Shown one piece after another: positions 32,152-34,715 of a stretch of 34,715 nucleotides of DNA. The position numbers and the translations under genes were made by a program. The notes beneath the pieces were generated by a model that was given only the letters and a program-made list of their open reading frames with translations, was not told the DNA's origin and ran no database searches. Source of the DNA: Rhodospirillaceae bacterium. GTDB taxonomy: Bacteria; Pseudomonadota; Alphaproteobacteria; Bin65. How positions within the stretch are numbered: position 1 is the first letter of the stretch; every line of letters begins with the position of its first letter. The DNA is taken from the NCBI GenBank assembly GCA_026709535.1, contig JAPOST010000028.1, forward strand, positions 1 to 34,715, read 5' to 3'.

Positions 32152-34388
32152 CCATTGCAACGCCCATTCTTTCGTCAGACAGTCGCGGGGAAAATTTGGG
32201 AGACCCATCCCGGCCGACTACCGTGCACGTACCCGGCATGCGCTGTGGCGGGTGCGTGGCGAAAATCGAACGTTCTCTGGCGGCATTGCCTGAAATACGG
32301 CATGTGCGGGCAAACCTGTCGCGCCAGACCGTGCGTATCGAATGGTCTGCTGGCGACCGCACCCAAGCGGCGCTGAACGCGCTGGAGGCTGACGGCTTTC
32401 CGGCCAGCTTTGCCGTGGTGCCAGAAGTGGCTGGTCAGGCCTCGGAAGACGAGAAACTGCTGATCAAGTGCTTGGCTGTTGCCGGGTTTGCCTCCGCCAA
32501 TGTCATGCTGCTTTCCCTGTCGATCTGGGCCGGCAACGCGGAGGACATGGCGCCCGAAACACGGACCATGTTCCATTGGTTCTCGGCGTTGATTGCGCTG
32601 CCTGCCATCACCTATGCCGGACGCCCGTTTTTCCGGTCCGCCTGGAAGGCAGTGCGTCACATGAGGACTAACATGGATGTGCCGATCAGCATTGCGGTAG
32701 TTGTGGCGTCAGCAACCAGCCTTTGGGAGACGGCGACCGGCGGCCGACACGCGTATTTTGATTCGGCGATCACTCTGCTGTTCTTCCTGCTCATCGGACG
32801 CCTGCTGGATCAGAGAGCGCGTCGGCAAGTTCGTTCGGCGGCGGCGCGGCTGGTTGCATTGCAGGATTGCGTAGTCCGCCGTTTGGCGGATGACGGCTCC
32901 ACAGCTGTCGTGGACCTGGAAACACTGGATGCCGGCGACCGGATACTTGTTGCTGCCGGCGAGCGATTTGCCATCGACGGTGACGTACATGCTGGCCGCT
33001 CATCAATCGACGAGAGCGCCATGACCGGAGAGGCCTTGCCCAGGCTGGTCCAGCCAGGGGACCGGATCCTGGCGGGCACAGTTAATCTGTCGTCGCCGCT
33101 TACAGTGACAACGCGCGCTGTCGGTGACGCAACTGTCTTGGCCGATATCGTTCGCTTGACCGATGCGGCGGAGCAGCGGCGGTCGGCCTATGTCATTCTG
33201 GCAGATCGCGTCTCGCGCCTGTACGCACCGGTAGTCCACCTGTTGGCGCTGCTGGCTTTTGTCGGATGGATGCTGATCGGCGGCATCGACTGGCAACCTG
33301 CCTTGATGATTGCCGTTGCGGTACTGATCATCACCTGTCCATGCGCCCTTGGTCTGGCAGTCCCCGTCGTTCAGGTCGTCGCGACAGGGCGGCTTTTCGG
33401 TATCGGAACACTGGTGAAGTCGGGTGATGCGCTGGAGCGGCTGGCGACAGTCGATACCGTGGTCTTTGACAAGACCGGAACGCTGACTCTCGGTTCTCCA
33501 GACCTGATCAATGCCAGCACGATACCTGAGAATGCGTTGCGCGATGCCGCGGCGCTTGCGGCAGCCAGTTCTCACCCCCTGTCGCAAGCCTTGACGCGCG
33601 CGGCGCCTGGCGTGACCGCTCGGGAAGGCGTTGAAGAGATTCCGGGAAACGGCTTGTCCTGGGACGGTCCAGGCGGCCTCTGGCGGCTTGGATCTGCTGT
33701 CTGGTGCGGTCTGGGCGACAGGGACAGTGACGAGACTGCCGTCGATCATGGACACGCAGTTGGCACCCTCTGGTTTGCTCGACCAGGCCAAGAGCCGGTC
33801 AGTTTCAGTTTCTCGGATCCTTTGCGTGAAGATGCGGCCGCCACGATCAAGGCGATCCGCGATGCCGGTTGCGAAACGGTGTTGCTGTCCGGTGATCGGA
33901 AAGCCGTTACAGCCGATGTCGCCCGTCAGGTCGGCATCAAGGTCTGGTCCGGTCGGTGTTTGCCGTCCGACAAGGTCGCGGAAATCGAACATCTTCGTGA
34001 CGCAGGACGATCCGTGATGATGGTTGGCGATGGGTTGAACGACGCGCCCGCACTGGCTGCTGCAACGGTCTCCATGTCGCCTGGCTGTGCCGCCGATATC
34101 GCGCAAACGTCGGCAGAAATCGTATTCCAGGGCGCTGCTCTGCGACCGGTCCTGACAACCATCAGGGCTGCCCGCCAGTCTCAACGGCTGGTCCGTCAAA
34201 ACATCGCTCTGGCCATTGGCTATAACATGCTGGCCGTCCCGCTTGCCATGTCCGGGCTCGTGACGCCGATGATTGCGGCCTTGTGCATGTCGTCGTCGTC
34301 CATCCTCGTCGTGGCGAACGCATTCCGGCAGGCGCCTCACCGACGTCTGTGGCGCCAGGCGATGTCAGAAGCGAGACTGGCGGTATGA
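32148..34388 (+). CDS. ccoI: Copper-exporting P1B-type ATPase for cbb3 assembly
   Basis: 746 aa from ATG 32148, overlapping the ccoH stop. An N-terminal heavy-metal-associated domain carries MRCGGC (C33, C36). Membrane helices surround the CPC motif at residues 397-399 (ITCPCALGLAVP). The actuator has DESAMTGEALP, the phosphorylation site is DKTGTLT with D441, the N-domain HP pair is in SSHPLSQAL, and the hinge is GDGLNDAP (627-634). The P1B ATPase hydrolyses ATP to move Cu(I) across the inner membrane for oxidase metallation, distinct from detoxifying CopA. Its stop overlaps ccoS. Confidence 0.95.
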   Translation: MTIATPILSSDSRGENLGDPSRPTTVHVPGMRCGGCVAKIERSLAALPEIRHVRANLSRQTVRIEWSAGDRTQAALNALEADGFPASFAVVPEVAGQASEDEKLLIKCLAVAGFASANVMLLSLSIWAGNAEDMAPETRTMFHWFSALIALPAITYAGRPFFRSAWKAVRHMRTNMDVPISIAVVVASATSLWETATGGRHAYFDSAITLLFFLLIGRLLDQRARRQVRSAAARLVALQDCVVRRLADDGSTAVVDLETLDAGDRILVAAGERFAIDGDVHAGRSSIDESAMTGEALPRLVQPGDRILAGTVNLSSPLTVTTRAVGDATVLADIVRLTDAAEQRRSAYVILADRVSRLYAPVVHLLALLAFVGWMLIGGIDWQPALMIAVAVLIITCPCALGLAVPVVQVVATGRLFGIGTLVKSGDALERLATVDTVVFDKTGTLTLGSPDLINASTIPENALRDAAALAAASSHPLSQALTRAAPGVTAREGVEEIPGNGLSWDGPGGLWRLGSAVWCGLGDRDSDETAVDHGHAVGTLWFARPGQEPVSFSFSDPLREDAAATIKAIRDAGCETVLLSGDRKAVTADVARQVGIKVWSGRCLPSDKVAEIEHLRDAGRSVMMVGDGLNDAPALAAATVSMSPGCAADIAQTSAEIVFQGAALRPVLTTIRAARQSQRLVRQNIALAIGYNMLAVPLAMSGLVTPMIAALCMSSSSILVVANAFRQAPHRRLWRQAMSEARLAV

Positions 34389-34540
34389 GCGTCCTTGTCT
34401 ATTTGATCCCGATTGCGCTGATCTTGGGTGGTTTGGGCTTGGCGGGCTTTCTGTGGGCCGCGCGCTCCGGCCAATTTGACGATCCGGACGGATCCGCGCA
34501 GCGAATCCTGTTCGATGACGACGACGAATTCCACGACTGA
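34385..34540 (+). CDS. ccoS: cbb3 oxidase maturation protein CcoS
   Basis: 51 aa from ATG 34385 (ATGA overlap with ccoI). One N-terminal helix (VYLIPIALILGGLGLAGFLW) is followed by the conserved WAARSGQFDDPDGSAQRILFDDD. CcoS is needed for insertion of haem b and CuB cofactors into CcoN. It is the last gene of the locus in the window; the remaining 175 bp hold no recognisable gene or terminator. Confidence 0.95.
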   Translation: MSVLVYLIPIALILGGLGLAGFLWAARSGQFDDPDGSAQRILFDDDDEFHD

Positions 34541-34715
34541 TTGCCATCAAAACCATCTTTCTGGCGGTGAGTTACGCGCCGCCCCGCTTCGCACCCGGAT
34601 GTCCCTGAGAAAACCGGGTTACAAATCCTTACATTCCGCCCGACCGCCTGGCCGGTGCGGGTTCCGGTGAGGCCGTCAGTTGGCGCAGCCCCATGCGGGC
34701 CGCAGGGAGGTGTAG

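Noticed and set aside
33003-34340. 445-codon minus-strand frame inside ccoI
   Set aside because: Antisense to all P-type ATPase motifs; composition is shadow-like.
1-34715. CRISPR arrays, tRNA and rRNA genes
   Set aside because: No regularly spaced repeats or RNA gene signatures were seen by eye; short or divergent tRNAs cannot be fully excluded without a model search.

Overview
The window looks like a chromosomal segment of an alphaproteobacterium, probably Rhodospirillales/Kiloniellales-like. This is inferred from the moderately high GC content, the ccoNOQP-GHIS layout next to a cysteine-type FNR regulator, the soeABC operon and Hsp20. No rRNA, tRNA or CRISPR array was seen, so the taxonomy is not anchored.

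Left third (1-15075): a metabolic region. A 5'-truncated QueG-like Fe-S protein is coupled to an unusual acyl-CoA synthetase-like enzyme with an N-terminal helix-turn-helix segment. A metallo-beta-lactamase-fold alkylsulfatase-like gene (minus) is divergent from soeABC (plus), a cytoplasmic-facing molybdenum sulfite dehydrogenase. The 515 bp between them hold a perfect 19-bp palindrome and extra half-sites. Next comes a minus-strand pair (phytanoyl-CoA-dioxygenase-like and a strongly diverged PanB paralogue), divergent from a MarR regulator across a perfect 13-2-13 palindrome. A two-cysteine Asp/Glu-racemase/maleate-isomerase-type protein and an FAH-family hydrolase follow. The set reads as a catabolic island for an organic acid, possibly organosulfur. 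The substrate is not determinable from sequence.

Middle (15076-20222): an Hsp20 gene with a possible ROSE-like thermometer in its leader and a strong terminator that can serve both strands, a polytopic transporter-like protein, a GT39-type membrane glycosyltransferase, and a solitary ccmC (haem handling for cytochrome c).

Mobile element (20301-24398): 22-bp inverted repeats (20/22 identical) flanked by 8-bp direct repeats (7/8) delimit a 4.1-kb element. It contains a decayed IS1595-family transposase, a decayed nuclease-methyltransferase passenger gene, and one uncharacterised ORF that is still open. This is the most striking structure in the window.

Right third (24759-34540): a microaerobic respiration locus. 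It comprises an FNR-type O2 sensor, a 53-aa membrane protein antisense to the FNR gene's 3' end, a DUF2189 membrane protein, an FNR box at 26633-26646, and ccoN-ccoO-ccoQ-ccoP-ccoG-ccoH-ccoI-ccoS for the cbb3 oxidase and its maturation. The FNR protein plausibly activates the operon through the box, and CcmC would serve the c-type haems of CcoO and CcoP.
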